A DNA stretch of 64,000 bases, taken from the NCBI RefSeq assembly GCF_047495875.1, contig NC_092460.1:4459520-4523519 (forward strand). The letters are read 5' to 3'. Shown here one piece after another: positions 1 to 13,800 of the stretch; position 1 is the stretch's first letter; each line of letters begins with the position of its first letter. The position numbers and the translations under genes were made by a program. Source of the stretch: Pithys albifrons albifrons (Eukaryota; Chordata; Aves; Passeriformes; Thamnophilidae). A model generated the notes under the pieces. It saw only the letters and a list, made by a program, of their open reading frames with translations, had not been told where the DNA came from and searched no databases.

Positions 1-386
1 ATTTGTCCAAGGACATATCATGAGCCAAATTGCAGGGGTTTTGCCATGCAAAAAATATTCTACTCTTTTGCTCTTTCCCTGTCTTCTCAGCTCCTGAGAA
101 GTGTCTCTATTACGTGGGTGCATCATCACTAAGGGAACTCCTTGTTTTTCTTGTCATTATCTGCAAAAGGAGTCTGATGTATATGTAGGATGTTAAAAAT
201 GTACATATTTATTGAAAATTGCCTGAGTGAGATGAACTGCTGGTGAGAGTATTCGAGTTCAACCCATGAAGTGCTGCTAGTTCCCAGTCCAAGGAAAAGG
301 CTAGGTGTGTTTTTCTGTTTCCTCCAGTTTCTCTTGGGAAGTATTGCTAATCTTTGACATCTGAGATCTTAAAAAAACCCAACCAA

Positions 387-427
387 ACACACACACACAC
401 ACAACCCCCCCCCCCCCCCCCCCCCCC
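387..427. repeat. (AC)n followed by 23-bp poly(C) run
   Basis: AC dinucleotides at 387-403, then an uninterrupted run of 23 C at 405-427. Simple sequence; the C run is likely to vary in length and to be error-prone in sequencing. Confidence 0.9.
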
Positions 428-2969
428 AAAACAAAGAAGAAGAAAGTAATTGGGAAAAATAATTTTGTGGTTATATCTGTGCTGGGGTTACTGAGTTCAT
501 TTCAGTGGAGGACAGTGGGGTCAGCAGGATGTGATGGAGAGATGTTTGCTGCAGCGTGGTTGTGACTGCTGGACTTTTTTCATTCTTTAACCATTTCTGC
601 ATCAGAGACAAGCATTGTCTATCATTCCAATTTTGTCTATGCTGCATCTCTGCTTACTTCAGTGGACCTAAGAACTTCTGACCAAATGAACTATGCTGAT
701 GTCCATGTATGTCACTGGACCTGAGACTCCTCTGGCAGTGCCTTTGGAAGGGGTTTAGCTTGACTTTTCTCCTCCCTGGGGAGGCAGTGGCCTGTCTGCT
801 GCCCACACAGAACTGGGGCAATGCTTGGTCCCTGTGCCCTGACATCACAGTGCCAGCCCACAAAGGGATGTGTCTGCAAACCACGCTGGGCCCAGAGGGC
901 TCGTCTTGTTGGGATTTATGCTGCTGTGAACTCAGGCAGGGTCAGGTCTGGCTGTACAACTGCTAAACAATTTTCATTCATCATTTTTGGCTGGCCCCAG
1001 AGTCCCACTGAATAGCCTTTTCCATTACCTGGAATGGGTGTGAGGTGTAGCTTGAAGCTCAAAGTGGGACTGTAGGGAGAGAGATGGATGTCCCAGCCAC
1101 AGCCATCACCTCTCACTGCTGCTGCCTTGCTCAGCCATTTGGGCTGTCAGGGACCATCCCCTGGTGCTGTGGCATTTTGGGATGTGGTCTCTGCACCAGC
1201 CTGTGCTCACTGCAAACAGACCCCTCTTGGGGGGACAGAAAACAGCTGTGTCCCATCCTTGTGCAGGATTGGGAAATCCTGGAGGCACTTGGAGACCAGT
1301 TTCTTGCCTTCAGGGGGATGGTCTGGGAGACCACTGGGCTGCAGCCTGCTCCCAGCAGGGCTCAGATGGGCTTTGCCCAAGCAAAAGTCCTTCTGGAGAG
1401 GATGAGCCAGAGCTGATCCAGCCCAGAGTTTCCACTGCAGGATGGGTTCAGAGCAGCAATGAAATATGGAGAGTCGGCTTGGGGCAGGAGTTCTGCAGAG
1501 CAATCGACTGATCAGAGCAGCTGTAACCACCAAACACTAAGTATTTTCTCCCATTTTAGTGATGAAAATCAGTCAGATAATCCTAAAGGCAAAGTTAGTG
1601 TTAGCCAATGATGAGGCATCTTCAGCTTATCCAGCCAAATATCTGTTCAAATACTGTTATGTTGCCTTTTCAGTGTGAAATAGGAATAGCTGCATTATAT
1701 AAAATATAGGAAGAGAAAGGCATATTATAGTTTTAATGCAACCTTTCCAAACAAATTTATATTCACACTATATCTTAATGGAGGGATACAGGAAGCAGAC
1801 AGAAATTTATCTTCTCCAGAGAGTGATAAATCAGTTCCTGGTTCACAGGAACATTTTTCAGACATCTCAGGAGCACCATGCACAAAAATATACATACCAT
1901 GAATTTTCTGACTGGACAAGGGCTAGCTGGAATGACAACAACGGAAGAAAGAGCACAGACCAATAGCAGAAACCTGGCAGGAGAAGTTAAGATTATTCCA
2001 CTGCAAATGCAGTAAAAACAGCTAGGAAAAATTTGTCTGCTCATTAGGCAAATGATTTGTATTTCCTTCACTGCCTGTCCTCAACATGCCTTTCATGTAG
2101 AGTTCAGCTTCCAGGATGCTCAGGGCTCCTGAGGAACTCACTCCCACAGAAGTATCTTGCTCCCCACTGGTTTGAAGAGCTCAGTCTCAGTGAAACTTGA
2201 GCCAGTGGAAACTTTTGGAGTTAAGTGTCAGGAAGAGGCCAGCTGAGGTCTCTTAAAGAGCATTTTGCAGGAAAACACAACTTCTTTGTGGGACTCGCAC
2301 CCCTCCAGCCTAATTTCCCCTGACAAGGCAGTGGTGGCAGCTGGGTTGTTGGACCAGTGGAACGGGGACTGTTTTCTTTCCCTTCCTGTAGACATTAACA
2401 ACTGCTCTCTCCCTTTTAAACAAATCCACGCAATAGAAGACAAGTTGTCAAGAAAAATTAAATCAGTCTTTAAAGCATCCAGTCTGAACTCGGCTTTTGC
2501 ATCAAAGAGGGAAAATTTTTCCCCAAGATGGCTTGTGCCATCACCCAGAGTGACGGGGTAAAGGTGCTGGGGTGGGAGGAGACACCATCCCCCTTGGGCA
2601 GCAGGCCATAGTGGCCTCAGCACACCTCAGTTGTGATCCTGTGATGTGTTTTTTGTTTGGAAATCTGCTGTTTCCTAGATTTTAGTGGAGGTTTCTTCTA
2701 CCCAGGGCATTGTCTGTGCTGGAACTCGGTAGCCCCAAGGCATTTGCTGAATTGCCCCAGTGCAGCCTCCATCAAATTGCATTGAAGCAAAACCAGACAA
2801 TATGGCAACTCCAGAGGTTACTCCTGGGCAGGCAGTTGAGACTGCGATTGCCAGGTCTGGAAAATCAATGCACAGGAAGGGGAAGCACTGTACAAATCTG
2901 ATGACTTCTCACTTGGTCATTGCTTGTCCAGGAGAAAAGTTGTATTGAAGGATCCTAAGTTTGAAAAGG

Positions 2970-2992
2970 CTGGGTTAACATGGTTAACCCAG
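2970..2992. repeat. Perfect 10-bp inverted repeat with 3-bp spacer
   Basis: CTGGGTTAAC, then ATG, then GTTAACCCAG: two perfect arms. Each arm holds GTTAAC, the half-site word of HNF1-type homeodomain factors. Intergenic. Confidence 0.9.
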
Positions 2993-5900
2993 TTAAGCAT
3001 TTAACTCTGTGTTGTGTTTTTCTCAGTGAATGTAAAATGTGTAACAAAAGCTGTTGGTGTCACTGTCATGTAACAGGTGACCCAATGACACCTTTCTTCT
3101 GGCACTTTTGGGACCAGAGTGTCTGTGCAGGGAAGTTGGCCCCACTATAGTGAGGGCAGAGAGAAGGGCTCCAGCAGTGTCCTGGACCACAGCCTGAGTT
3201 TGTCCCTCTTTGTACCCCTCTGGAGCACAGTTCCCAGGCCATCTTTTTTCTGTTCTGCTGCAGTTCATTTCCTGACCCTTCTGCAAACATGAAACCATAG
3301 CTATAAGCATTAATCTTGCAACATCACACACAGGCTTTACTGGGACATTTGCTCTTTATTCTTGCAGTGCAATTTTCCTGTTTTTCCCACTTCTAATAAG
3401 AGCTGTGATGGATGGATAAGCATTTAAAATAAACCAGCTAAGAGTTATTGATTGGTTGACTTTGTCGCAACAAGCCAGTAGGGACCAAGCTTGGTGGCAC
3501 GAGGTACAGAACAATGAGGGAGAGCTTCTTTGTGAGCAGTTTGGATTTGCAGTGTGTAGTGGTGTAGAGCAAAACCTGTCCCCTAAGGGTGAAACAGCCT
3601 GCAAAAACAGCTGAGTCCCTTTGTTTCTTTTCTTGGGAGGGTGCTTGAGGAATGGGGAAAATCTCCAGACCCACATAGGTGGTACAGAGGAACATTCCCC
3701 ACCTAGGGGATTAACCTATGGTGGAGGAAAAACAGTGAAGCTGTTCCCAAAGCCACATTTTGCACAATGACTACTGTTAAAGAGGACTGGGAGTATGTCA
3801 AACATTCTAGCACACTGGCTAGCTGGGAGCTGGCTGTGTCACCACAAAGTCTGCAGGCTGCCTCCTCAGCAGCGAGGGCTGGTGTGGCACCTGGTGGCTG
3901 CCATCCCTCCTCCAAGAGCTCCTGGGTTGCTGTGACAAGGTCCTTGGGAAGAACACCCATGTGCATGACAGCCCCATATCTGATGTTGTCTGTCCCAAAT
4001 TGGTGCCTGATTGCCACTGCGTGCTGGCTGCTCAGTGCTCATCAGGGCTGCTGTGTCTCCAGGCTGTAGGAAAAAATTATTCTGTAGCAGAGATGAGTCT
4101 GCAGAAAGTATGGCCTGAAGCAGACAGTCAGAACTCAGTGTAGGGAGGAGAGGAGAGGAGAGTTTTCAGTCTCTTTTGGATCTGTGTGGGCAGCCAGGAG
4201 CCTGTATCACCTCCCACCCCAGGAGGCAGGGGCTTACCCTGCTGTGAGAGATGCTTCACTCTCAAGTGCCACCTCCATGATTTGGGCTTCCTTGGCTGCT
4301 GCAGCATGAGTGGAGGCACAGCCTGAGCTGGCTGGAGGATGCTGAGGCTCTGCAGGCTTATCTGATGGGCAGCAGCTCAACAAGGATCCTGGGATGAGGA
4401 TGCTGCTGCTGGATATCAGCATATTTTTAATGCCTCAAGGACAGCATTTGGCTAGGGAGAGAATTCCAGAAATGGCAGATTGTACTTAATTGGTGATGTA
4501 ATTAGTAACGCAATTATAAATTCTCTAATGCCAGAAGTGTATTGTGGTTAATAACAGTCTGTGCCACGAGAACACATTTGGGTCCCATCTCTGGCCCTGG
4601 ATCCTGTGCTGACTGCTCCCACAGCCCCTTCAGCAGATTAAAAAGACCAAACCCTGGTGGATTGTCCACTGGGAGGAGGCTGAATGAATGGCTGATGGTG
4701 TAACTCCTGCAGCCCTCCAGAAGTATGGGCTGATTTAGCATTACAATGCTGTCCTTTATTCCTTGAAATCCCAGCTACACTGAACACAGCCATCCTCCTT
4801 TTCCCCTTCTCCACCTTTGGATCACAGGCTCCCTGCACCAGGTAATATTACAGACTTTGGATCTGTGCTGGGGTTTTTCTGCTTTAAAACCTCTCAATGT
4901 CCCCATTTCCATGTGGTACATTGCTGAGATGGCACAAACTGTCTGATCTTGACCACTTAATAAAAGCAGCAGTAGCAAAGGTCTGATGACCTTTCTGAAG
5001 GTGCTTGAGAGCAAAGAGGAAGGAGAAAGGAGCCCATTAATTTGAGGGTACACCTCACAGTGTGACTTGGGTGTTTTTCAGCACAGTGATATCAAGGCAG
5101 GAGATTTATGGAAATGACCAAGTCTGGCCCATTAAAGGATTAAAGTCTCGGTCAAAAATTCTGGCATACTTGATATAACTCTAAGAAGAATTTTTGTTTT
5201 ACCATAAGAGGAGAGTTTATGAGAACAAAGAATGCACTCTCTTGCATAATTATTAAAGTATCTCATAAGTGCAAGCTTCTGAATAGATTAGTTGGTGGCT
5301 TTTTAAAGCAAACATTTGTTATGACTTACTTCAGAGTTTCCAGCACATGGCTTTAGATTTCTCTAACTTCATATTCTTCCACCAGCCAGCTGAATAATTA
5401 AATCATTAGTCTGGGGATTTTATTGTGCTGAAAATTTGCAATTGAGCATTAGTTGCACAGAAAATAGACACATTTCTTTTCCAGATACATTTGGACACAG
5501 TAGGGATCTGAATCTCTAGTGATTTCATTTATGGAAGTTCCACAAGTGTTAAGTGATATTAAACTAAGTGAAAGGAAACACTTTGAATCTAAGTATTTCA
5601 CATCTCTGTATAAATGTCTTCTTCTATTATTGAAGCATACAAGTTGCAGGCTTGCCCCTACATTTTCATCATGGTGAGTGAGGATTTAGCCCTGGGACAC
5701 CTATTAAAGGTGATGAGTGTCAGTGTGCTCGTGTACTACTTTTCCATCTGTGCAAGGTGAAATGCAGGCAAACAGACTTTTCATTTCCTCACCTTCACAA
5801 AATGCCTCACAGTTGGTTTTCTTTTGGCCTATCTGGAGCTCTGGGCTGTTGACAGTAGAAATTAATTTTTCTTTTGGAAAGTATTTGTATTATGGGGCCT

Positions 5901-8900
5901 GGCACCATATCTTCAGTAATCCAGTGAGTAACACACTGCAATAGGAGCTGATGTTGCAGAACGGGTTTGACACAAACCCATGGCCTTTGGCTTCAGAGGT
6001 GGATGTGCACTGATGGCAGGGCAGGGAGTAAGTGCTGCCCAGGTCAGAGAGGGGTGACGGGCTTTTGCTCAAAGTTTGGGCTTTATTTTAAAAGCTACCT
6101 CAAGTGAAGCTTATTAAAGGATGAAATAAGGGAACAAATGACTAGACTTCCAGGAGCAGTAGATACCCAGCTGTTTCCCCTGAGCTAATCCCTGTGTCTG
6201 GGTGGAGGTTTACCAGAATTAGTACTTGATGGTTTTCATGTTGGAGAAGCCTTTAATATTTGATCCTCAGAGCCTGAATCCTGACATTAGCAGGGGTTAT
6301 GGAGGCTGCAGTGAAGTAAATCTCATTATTTCACAAAGTTGATTGAATTCATCTTGATTTTTGATGGCACAGTGTGTGGTACTCCCTTCAGGCTTGATCC
6401 ACTGCCTATTGAAGTCACTAAAAGATTTCTGTGAATGTCAGCAGGGTTTAGGCCATGCATTCAATGCGATAATAGAGCCTTTTTAGCCCACCAACGTCAT
6501 TCAGTTTTGGTGTTCATTGCAAAAAAACCCCACCAAAACCAAACAGGTTTCTGGGATATATAAATGGCTCTTGCCATTCTGTCAGCAGTAATGTTTGGGG
6601 AGTTACCCACCCTGAGTTAGGGTATAACAGATGGGGAGCAGTGCACTGAGAACAGCACATCTGCGGCACAAGCATTGCTTCAACATACAAGGACTGAGCT
6701 GAAAAATACCTGTCTTCATTTGGTTAAAAACTTCTTGTTCAAACTGCTCTTCAATGACTGCTGATGAAAAGGGCATTTTTGAGTCTAAGACGAGCTTTGC
6801 TCCATGTTGGTTTATGAAGCTTTGCAAGCCTTTCTGTGACATCTTTTGAACAAACACCAACCAAATGGTGCCAACCAGAGCCTGGAGGGCTTCTTAAGTG
6901 GTTGGAATCTTCGGAGCCCCTCATGACACAAGTTGCTCTTGGCTGGAAGGAAAGGGCCTGTCCGCACTTGAGCCTCTCTGGTTTGAGGCAGGTTTCCTTG
7001 CTGATGGAAGAGGACATTCCTCAGGACCTGCTGGAATACCCACTCCATATCCTACCTGCTCCTGGCCTTCCCTGCCTCCTTGCAGTGGCAGCAGACCTCA
7101 GCCACATCTACAGTCTGAGCCAGTGGTCTGGGCATCTTGTCCTGGGCAGAAATTATCTTCATAACTCAGCCCCAATTTTGCATCCTCTTTTCACTTAGTA
7201 AGGTAATGTAATTGTGACATACTCTTCTCCAAACCTTTGGGTCACCCTGCTACATAGGATAGTTTGGGACATGCATTCTTAAAGTTTTCATAAACCAGTT
7301 GCTCTGGTCTGTAGTGAGGTGAGGAAAGGCACTGGCAGAAACAAGAGTCATGCTTGTGAAAATTTCTGTGAAGTGCTTTCATCACTATTCTGGAGCATTT
7401 TTTTTTGCCTTGAAGTCCATGTTCTACAAGGATCTCCAGCCCCTGGTCTATTTTGTCCTCTGAAGAGTAATCTTTCCTTCCCTTGTGTCCATGGGCCTCT
7501 TCAGTTGACTGAGCTGTTAAGCATCACATGTCCACTATAAAAGCATAGCTTTTTAACCTGTTTAGATGTCTGAGTCCATGGGAATCTCTTGTGTCTCCAT
7601 CCTCTGGGGTTTGGTGGCTTCCAAACCTCCTCCTTCAACTTGATTTCTCTGTTCTGCAGTTTGAGCACTCCCTGCCTTGGCCATCCTGCTTCAAAAGACA
7701 CACAGGAGGAAATGTTGCTGTTTTTTAGGCAGAAACCACTGGCGCTGTTCCTCCTTTGGTGGTTTTCCCCTTGCAATGGAAGTCATTAGAACATCATAAT
7801 TATTTATTATCACTGTTTTGAGAGATAACATCACAACCCCATGAGCAACACTGACCCCAGACACACAGTCAGTGAAGGAGCTGAAAAAAGACCTCAAGTA
7901 ATTAACTATTTGTACCAAAATATTATTTACCCTTCTCAGAAGAAAATCAAGAGAAATCAGGAGGGTTCCCTGCAAGCAGGGTGGAGGCAGGACAGCCACA
8001 TGTCCCAGGGTCCAAAAGAGTTCTGGGGTAGCACTGGACCCCAAACTCAGGGTTGTCCTCAGTGCTCTGCCTCCCACCACACTGCTAGCCCATGTGCCTT
8101 TTAGAGAACACTGAAATCAGCATTTTTTTCATTCCAGAACTTGTTAGTGACTAAGAAGTCTCCAAAGGCAGTTAAACTATTTAATGTGTCCCACAGGACC
8201 TATTGGAAGGTTTCTGCAGTCTCTCCTTGGGAAGTTGTGGCTGCTGAGGGACTGTGGGAAGCAGGTGGGTGCCAGACTTGGAGGTTTTGACATCCTGGGC
8301 TCCTGTCCTGGGAATGCCAGCTCTCCTCCCTGTGGTGCCACCACCAGCCACTGCTCAGGAGAAACAGATGAGCCTCATACCTATGCTCTTGCCATGGCTC
8401 CTACTGATGCCCTGTGTTTTGTTTGATACTATGATAATTTGCATAGAGAACGCTGGCTGTGTGGATATTTTTAGGTTGATAAAATTATAGAGATTAGCTG
8501 GGACAATGAATTGAATCAAGGTAGTGGCTTTCAGCTCCTGTTCCCCTGCAAGCAGCTCCTGCTTTATTTATAGCTGCATGTATGTGCGTGTATCGCTGTG
8601 TGTTCACCTCTTTCCGAAAATCAGCTCAGATCTTCCTGGCACAGATGATTCCAGGTCCATGTTCCCTTATTCATCAAAGGGCCATGTGTCATGTCTAAGT
8701 CATATCTAGAAATGCATGAAGCAGAGCTTTTTTGAGCTGAATTAAGATCAAATGAGGAGGAGGTGCAGATACGAGTCTTTGATGTAGACAAACCAGGAAA
8801 GCTTTCTCCATGGCAAGGTGCTGAGAGACACTCTCTCCTTCCCAGCACAACTCAATTCTCTCATGTTATAAATTGCTTAAATAACTAATAGCTTAAAAGG

Positions 8901-10174
8901 GTGCTCCCCTGAGCACTCATGGGCTTTTGGATCACTTCAGAGATGTCCATTCAACTTGTAATGAGATTTTTGTGCTCTGTCTCCATAATGCTGCTACAAG
9001 AGTTGTAATAGTAATTAATAACATTACAACCACTCATGTTTTACGACCACTGCTAAGGATGGCCAAGGAGAAAACTGTATTTGGATTTTGGCCCACTTGC
9101 TTTAATCAGGCTTCTGAAACACTTTTAACTTGTTTAAGTACCTGTGAGCCTTTGTCTAAAGTAATTGTTTCTATTAGTGATGCGGATGTATTGCAGTCAG
9201 GGATTGAGCTTTAGAGCGAATTGTATGGCTGGGAAATGGGTTGAGCTGTAAATACCCATTAGATGGTTGTCATGGGCTGTGCAGGGCAGGGATTTTGCTG
9301 GTCACAGGATTGCCTGTAACATTTTGCGTGTTTTGTATAGAACTGGGAAAAAGGAAAGGGAAGAGAAGCCCACATTGTTAGGGATGGAGGGAGGGAGCAG
9401 CTCAGGCTTCGCTTTGTTTTAAAGGATTTCGGGTCAGGGCTGGTGTGTGAGGGAGCTGGGAGACGATGCTGCAGGTTTTGTCAGTCACAAATCTCTCTGC
9501 CATTCCTAAGTCATGCAGACACACTAAAAAAAAATTCCCAGGTGCTGCCTCGACTCATGTTGGCTCAGGAGCTGCTTATACTTGAGTACCAGGTTGAAAA
9601 CCTTCAGCTGCCTCTGTGCAGATGAAGCAGATAGTCAGAGTCCCTCTCTTTGGACTTTGAAGCAAAACAAACACAGAAATGTGCTACGACCTGCAAAAGG
9701 GGGATTTCTTTCTCTATTTATCTCCTCCCTGGCAGAGGTGTCCCTGCCTGTTTGCACTGCTCACTGCCTGTGCTGGGTGTCTTCCTCACCAGTTTTGCTG
9801 CCTCTCTTCTTTTTGCTCCTCTTGTAAAACAGCCAGGCGGAGTAAATGCCAGCAGAGGCCAGTCAGCCTCATTCACATGTGGTTCCTCTGCCCCAGTTGT
9901 CCAGAGCCCTGTGCAACTATAGGACTCAGACACTTAAAGTAACAACTGGGTGAAGAAGCAAAATAAAATGTAACTTACACTTTCACAATCCATTCCCCCC
10001 CCCAAAAAAGGAAAAAGATTAGTGGTTAATGGATTGTCCAGGGGAATCCATCTCTTTAATGTGTTTGAGACTTCAAAAAGGCAAATGCCCTGAGATGACT
10101 GCTTCTACTAGCAATTCTGCTATAACTTTCATTTTGTTGTTTAATCATGAAATTAAGATATTTCTTTGGTATGC

Positions 10175-10280
10175 CTAGTGGAAAGCATCCCTACCCATGA
10201 CATAGAGTGGCTGGTTTGGAATGAGATGGTCTTTAAGGTCCTTTCCAACACAAACCATTCCATGATTCTGTGCTTCTATG
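10175..10280 (+). mobile_element. CR1 LINE fragment, 3' end
   Basis: It begins CTAGTGGAAAGCATCCCT, runs through GATGGTCTTTAAGGTCC and TTTCCAACACAAACC, and ends with the octamer-like ATTCTGTG tail typical of avian CR1 3' ends. Short, 5'-truncated and diverged. Confidence 0.85.
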
Positions 10281-10439
10281 TCCCTTTTGTCGAGTAAAAC
10301 TTTTCCCAAAGGACTGGCATGATCTCTTGCAGGCTGGCTCTCACAGCTCGTTTTGGAGAGGAAGAGTTCAGGGAAGATTTTGATGAATAAAAAGGCAGTT
10401 TTTTGCACAACATTAAAGACCATTGCCCAGAGTATGTTT

Positions 10440-10468
10440 TCTGTCTGTCTGTCTGTCTGCCTGTCTGC
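10440..10468. repeat. (TCTG)n tetranucleotide repeat
   Basis: About seven TCTG/TCTGCCTG units in tandem with one interruption. Confidence 0.9.
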
Positions 10469-10852
10469 AATTTCCCTGGAGGCAAGGGCACAACTGCAAG
10501 AAAATAAACAGTATGGAGAAGGAAAACCAGTTTTCTGGTCCCACCTCTGTGTTTGTCTTTACCCTTTGCCAAAAGCCAAAGGGTTGCAAAGACCTTCTGT
10601 TTAGACAAATGGTTGCAAGAAATAGGAGATATAGAGGTTGGTGGTAGGAGCAGAGAGCTTGGATATTCTCAGCAACAATTTCTGCTGAAAATTCACATGC
10701 TAGATACAGTAAATATTGTCTAAAGGGAATGCTCTGATCTCTGTTTAATTTCTGCAGTGAGACTGCAGTGAGGGAGAAGTGGGTGCACCTGGATACCTGA
10801 GGAAGCAGGAGACTGTAAGAAAATGGCCCTGGAGGGCAAATGTTAAAAGGCG

Positions 10853-10874
10853 AGAACAGAGTCTGAACAGAGTC
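10853..10874 (+). repeat. 11-bp tandem dimer
   Basis: GAACAGAGTCT twice in succession. Short, no function evident. Confidence 0.7.
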
Positions 10875-13800
10875 TGGGAACAGCTCTTTCTGCTCCAGCT
10901 GGTGGGCAGGTCAGAAGCCAGGAGGAAGCAGGAAAGTGTTTTAGGCCAAAAATCACCTGGAAAGGGTTGGAAGAGTTTTAGGAAGGTAACAATTGCTGCA
11001 AAGAGTACAGGTCAGCATTTATGGTCCAGGAAACTGAGTACCAAAACTGGGAAGAAGCTCTGTGGGCAAATCAATGTACAGAGGAGATGTCACCTCCATA
11101 GATGTTGAGGTCTGGTGGGTGAATTAGAGACTTGAGATTCCATTTCAGATGTTTAAGATGATTCAACTGGTGACAAGTCATTGGGCTTTGTGTCTTAATT
11201 TTTTTTTTTAATAGAACACCTTTTATCTACTTTATCCTGTCATATCTTTTTTCTACTATCAGCATTTTGCAGTAATTTTAACCACATGGATAGAAGACAG
11301 GAAAGAATATTCACTGGATTGAATTAATTAATTTAATAACTCACAATTCACTTAATTTTTCTAAAAGTGACAAACAACTGTTCCACCTTCCTCAGGCCAG
11401 CAGCAAGCAAGCTGAGAAATATCATATTCTCAGGATTTTATGCTGATAAAATGGCCATTGTACTCTTCGATGGAGGGGACATGATGCCAATCAAGAGCTA
11501 AATGTGACATAAACTGATATTGTTTGTAGCTGGGCAGGGGATAAGCCCAAACAACAAAGTTAAAATCTCAGTTTCATCCAACATGATGTTTTCAAAATTC
11601 TAGTCCAGGATGCTGCAACACTGGTTTACACCAACAACAAAATGTGGATCCAATCCTGACTGCAAAGTTTGGTTTCACCATTAATTCTAAGCTCTGGCTG
11701 CTTCCACCCTGCCAAAGAGGATCATGATCCAGTCAAAACTGCCCAACAAAGTGCTCTCTGTACCTTTTTTATCAGCAGAAGTTTCCTTGATCACCATGTT
11801 CCTGCTATTTTCCAGGCTCTGATATTAACAGCATGAGTTGCCTGTCAAGTAGCACGAGACAGGGAAACACCACAGCATCTTTCTTACCTTCTGAGCAACC
11901 CTTGCAGACGCCTTTACTTGGTTGCTAGAATGATCTGGGTGCAGCACTACTCAAAGTGACAAATTAAAAAATAAGTCACTTTTTCCAACTTTAGGTGCTG
12001 CAACAATTCAACACAAACAAATTAAATGAAAATAATTAAATTTCAACTAGAACCTTGGTATCATTAAAGATCTGCCATCATATCTGTGCAGACCCATGGT
12101 AATTACAATGCACAGTAATAGAAGCCTAATGGTTGCAAAATGTTCTTTGGATTAATTGGCTTTGGCAGCTTACACACTCACATGATTTTCTACATTTTTG
12201 CCCATCCTGACAATCATTCTGTGCTCTAGGCAAGCTTTGCCTGAGCTGTCTGTCTTTATAACCATCACATTATTCTGGCTTTTTGAACATCATAGTGCAG
12301 TAGTTTGCCTCTCAGCATCCAGTATGGTTTAATCATGTCCTTATTTGTGCACTATTGTGCAGAGGATGGCTGCTCCTTTCCTTTACAGAGCAGATACTTT
12401 GCACAGGGATGGTGTTCATGGAGTCATGGAAAGTGAGTGGTGGAGCCTGTGGGGCTGTGGACAGTGACTCTGATCTTGCCTCATGGGGCAGACAACACTC
12501 AGGAATCACCACAGAAGTAACAGGACATCTTAGCATGGGTTAGGGAATGAATGCCAAACCATGGCTGTTTATGTGAATAATATTCATTGCAAAAAAACCC
12601 ACAAAGCAAGGGCTTGGAGCATGGCTTTCAAGGCCAGTTTGGTTTGATAAGCTCATTCCAGAGTGGTTGCAGCTAGGAGACTTGGAGAAATTCCCCCTAA
12701 TTCCCCACTAAGCTATTGTGCTCAGCTGGGAAGCTCGAGGTCAGCAAGACCATGACCCAGAGACATCATGTACCCCACAGAGGGGAGTACACCGCAGAGA
12801 GTCCCATCCTCATGGCAGGAGATGATTTTACAGTTTTATAACTTTGACTCTGCAAGAGCTAAAGCCCAGACATTGAATTAAATGACACTTAAGCATGGAC
12901 TTAAGGGCCTTGCTGCATCAGGGTTTAAATTGCTTGGAATAAGGAAAGATGACTTGCAACAGAGAGGCCACAGTACGGCAGATTAAGCCTGCCTTTAAAA
13001 GTCAGTTATTGAATTAAAGCAGCACCAGTGTAGGCACTAAAGTAAGCCTGTGGTAGGACAAAGCATGGTGGAAGTACTGCTTTTTTCTGCTCCTCACTGT
13101 TAGTTTCATAAATGCTGTGACACGGTTCTACAAGTAAGATGCTATTGCTTCAGAAAGAAACAATCGTGTTGCTGATATCTTACAGAATATCTTGAGAGAA
13201 ATGAGGAAAGTGTCTCCAAACCAATGTCAGGTCCAGTTCTGAAAGTGTTATGGGTTTATTTATGTCACTATTGAGCTGTGCAGTATGCCAGGCAGGGAGC
13301 AGTGAGGGCTGCACTCTGTGGGAAGCTGCAGGGAAATCCTTTGCCCTGCATGGTCTGCATGCAGAACAACGTGTGCACTGGAACTTTGAAATCTGTGCTT
13401 GTTTGAAGCTGAAACTTGAAAGCAAACCTTCAGGGAGGAAGCAATGTGAACCTCTGGTTTTGGTGTTTTTTTCCTTTAAAACCCTGGAAACTAAAATTAC
13501 TGACTGCTCACAGCTTCAGATAAACTTGAGTAGATGGGCAAGTCTCTGGAAAGTCTAAGCATCAGTTCAGGTTTTCAGGTCTGCTCCTGCACCCAACTAC
13601 AGGGGTATGAGTGGAGCTGTCCATCCTTTTGCGGCTCTAGAGTCAAACTAAAGTAAGGGCTGGGTGAGAGGATCCGCAGTGGATGCTGCTCCTGTGGTGG
13701 GTAGAGCAACATGCCTGCAGCAGTCCGCAGGTCCTGGCCTGTGTGAGAGGGCCAGATCTGCAACACAGTAATCTCCAGGTACCAAAGAGCCTCACCCTAG

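Larger units (their letters stand above)
1..10174. other. Intergenic, no gene seen
   Basis: Only short frames broken by stops and no recognisable protein on either strand. Contains the AC/poly(C) repeat and the 2970 inverted repeat. By human synteny this side faces a long desert towards RYBP. Confidence 0.7.
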
